Assembly (NCBI RefSeq): GCF_008369325.1
Contig: NZ_VOBI01000033.1
Span: 1-32,634, forward strand
Length of the DNA: 32,634 nt
Reading direction: 5' to 3'
Source of the DNA: Pseudomonas sp. ANT_H12B
GTDB taxonomy: Bacteria > Pseudomonadota > Gammaproteobacteria > Pseudomonadales > Pseudomonadaceae
Numbering within the stretch: position 1 is the stretch's first letter; each line of letters begins with the position of its first letter. Below are positions 31,385 through 32,634 of the stretch, one piece after another. The notes beneath the pieces were generated by a model. It saw only the letters and a list, made by a program, of their open reading frames with translations. It searched no databases and was not told where the DNA came from. The position numbers were made by a program, and so were the translations under genes.

Positions 31385-32557
31385 ATGGCAAACCCCTACC
31401 ACGAGCTGTTCAAAGCCCCAGGCAGCAGAGCTTTTGTGGTGGCCGCCATGATCGCGCGCATGCCGATTTCCATGACCGGCATCGGTCTGATCACCATGCT
31501 CTCGCAGCTGCAGGGCGGGTATGGACTGGCTGGCGCGGTGGCGGCAACCTTTGCCCTGGCCACAGCGTTTTGTGCGCCGCAGGTGTCGCGACTGGTGGAC
31601 CGTTTTGGCCAGCGTCGGATCTTGCCGGTGTCGGCGCTGCTCGGTGGCGGGGCCTTGCTGCTGGTGTTGCTTTGCACGCGCTTGCAGGCGCCGCAGTGGA
31701 CGTTGTTTGTGTTCGCAGCGTTAGCCGGTTGCATGCCGAGCATGTCGGCGATGGTGCGGGCGCGCTGGACCGAGTTGTATCGCGGCCAGCCTGAGCTGCA
31801 AACCGCCTATGCCCTGGAATCGGTGCTGGACGAGGTCTGCTTTATTGTCGGGCCGCCGCTGTCGGTGGGGTTGTGCGTAGTGGCGTTCCCTGAGGCCGGG
31901 CCGTTGGCAGCGTTGCTGATGCTGGCGATCGGGGTCACGGCGTTTGTGCTGCAACGCGGCACCGAGCCGCCGGTGCATCCTCATGAAGAACATCATCAGC
32001 GCTCGATCATTCGTTCGAGCGAGATTCAATTGCTGATGCTGTTGATGGTCGCCATGGGCACTATCGTTGGCGTGGTGGATGTGGTCAGCGTGGCCTTCGC
32101 TGAACAGCAGGGGCAGCCGGCGGCGGCGAGCATTGTGTTGTCGGTGTACGCGATCGGCTCGTGCCTGGCCGGGCTGGCGTTCGGGGCGTTGCGTTCGAAA
32201 GTGCCGCTGCCGCGATTGTTCCTGTACGGCGGGGTGGCGACGGGAGTGACGACGTTGCCGTTGCTGTTGGCGGCCAACATTCTTGGGTTGTCGCTGGCGG
32301 TGTTCGTCGCCGGGCTGTTTTTTGCGCCGACCCTGATTGTCGCGATGGCCTTGGTAGAACGCATCGTACCGCCAGCCAAACTTACCGAAGGCCTGACGTG
32401 GCTGGTCACCGGGTTGAGTATCGGTGTGGCGATTGGCGCGGCCAGTTCGGGTTGGCTTATCGATGCATTTGGAGCCCGGAGCGGATTCTGGGTCGCTGTC
32501 GCCGCTGGCTCAGTGGTCTTCGGTTCTGCGGTGCAAAGTTTCCGCCACTTGAAATGA
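31385..32557 (+). CDS. MFS transporter, 12-helix type
   Basis: A 390-residue major facilitator protein of the inner membrane with about twelve hydrophobic segments. The loop motif between helices 2 and 3 reads RLVDRFGQRRI, a variant of GxxxDRxGRR. A hydrophilic His- and Glu-rich loop (HPHEEHHQRS) lies between helices 6 and 7. The substrate is unknown; the fold fits sugar-efflux or drug-efflux-like members. I chose the ATG at 31385 because it precedes the first helix at the usual distance; the open frame extends upstream into the palindromic repeat, which is not coding. The ribosome-binding site is weak. Confidence 0.87.
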   Translation: MANPYHELFKAPGSRAFVVAAMIARMPISMTGIGLITMLSQLQGGYGLAGAVAATFALATAFCAPQVSRLVDRFGQRRILPVSALLGGGALLLVLLCTRLQAPQWTLFVFAALAGCMPSMSAMVRARWTELYRGQPELQTAYALESVLDEVCFIVGPPLSVGLCVVAFPEAGPLAALLMLAIGVTAFVLQRGTEPPVHPHEEHHQRSIIRSSEIQLLMLLMVAMGTIVGVVDVVSVAFAEQQGQPAAASIVLSVYAIGSCLAGLAFGALRSKVPLPRLFLYGGVATGVTTLPLLLAANILGLSLAVFVAGLFFAPTLIVAMALVERIVPPAKLTEGLTWLVTGLSIGVAIGAASSGWLIDAFGARSGFWVAVAAGSVVFGSAVQSFRHLK

Positions 32558-32564
32558 AGAACCC

Positions 32565-32634
32565 CTGTAGGAGTGAGCCTGCTCGCGATAGCGGTGTGTC
32601 AGTCAACTTGATGGTGACTGACACACCGCTATCG
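32565..32634. repeat. REPIN cut by the window end
   Basis: A variant REP unit (32566-32588, with TAGGAGTGAGCC in place of TGGGAGCGAGCC) is followed by the long inverted repeat CGATAGCGGTGTGTCAGTCA and its complement up to 32634. The second REP unit lies outside the window. Confidence 0.8.

Noticed and set aside
1..32634. CRISPR arrays, tRNA genes, integrases or insertion sequences
   Set aside because: I looked for direct-repeat arrays, tRNA-like cloverleaf ends and transposase proteins and saw none. The repeats present are REP-type or palindromic intergenic elements.

Overview
The window comes from a gamma-proteobacterial chromosome, almost certainly a Pseudomonas of the fluorescens group. 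The grounds are the 5S rRNA 3' end, many intergenic REP/REPIN palindromes of the Pseudomonas type, a DUF1652 protein, an isonitrile hydratase of the P. fluorescens/P. putida type and two RsmX-like regulatory RNAs. I see no phage, plasmid, CRISPR array or intact insertion sequence. It reads as a stable, GC-rich accessory-metabolism region downstream of an rRNA operon.

Layout. 1-124: the end of an rRNA operon (partial 5S rRNA plus terminator). 194-4811: a luciferase-like oxidoreductase, a second-type penicillin-binding protein 2, a LysR regulator and a decayed partial copy of that regulator. 4973-8713: an MHS-type transporter, an M20 carbamoylase/amidohydrolase and an HDAC-like acetylpolyamine deacetylase, all in one direction. 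8961-21937: the centrepiece, a complete quinohemoprotein amine dehydrogenase (QHNDH) locus. It holds a sigma-54 activator translationally coupled to qhpF (peptide-export ABC transporter), qhpE (subtilisin-like leader protease) and qhpG (flavin monooxygenase). An aldehyde dehydrogenase faces them. After two small unrelated genes come qhpA (di-heme alpha subunit), qhpD (radical SAM cross-linking enzyme), qhpC (gamma subunit precursor) and qhpB (beta subunit).

How the QHNDH genes work together (family knowledge). QhpD forms three Cys-to-Asp/Glu thioether bonds in QhpC. QhpG hydroxylates the tryptophan that becomes cysteine tryptophylquinone (CTQ). QhpE removes the leader and QhpF exports the product. 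The periplasmic alpha-beta-gamma enzyme oxidises primary amines to aldehydes, and the aldehyde dehydrogenase makes the acids. The eight side chains that carry the cross-links and CTQ are all present in this QhpC. Upstream of the aldehyde dehydrogenase I find a near-consensus sigma-54 promoter and a 17-bp quasi-palindrome. A matching 17-mer lies upstream of qhpA, which suggests one regulon run by the linked sigma-54 activator (inference).

22076-24661: an LprI-like secreted protein; a composite pseudogene in which a deleted ADP-ribosylglycohydrolase runs into a headless GFA-family gene; an SRPBCC protein; and an aminoglycoside-phosphotransferase-like kinase. 24702-25116: two tandem RsmX-like sRNAs, each with a CTTACAC box exactly 50 bp upstream of its -10 element. 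25166-26928: isonitrile hydratase inhA, divergent from a GlxA-type AraC regulator, with phased operator-like half-sites between them. 26897-32557: an alpha/beta hydrolase, an unrecognised small protein, a GH15 glycosidase coupled to an SDR dehydrogenase, a large palindromic repeat and an MFS transporter. The window ends inside another REPIN.
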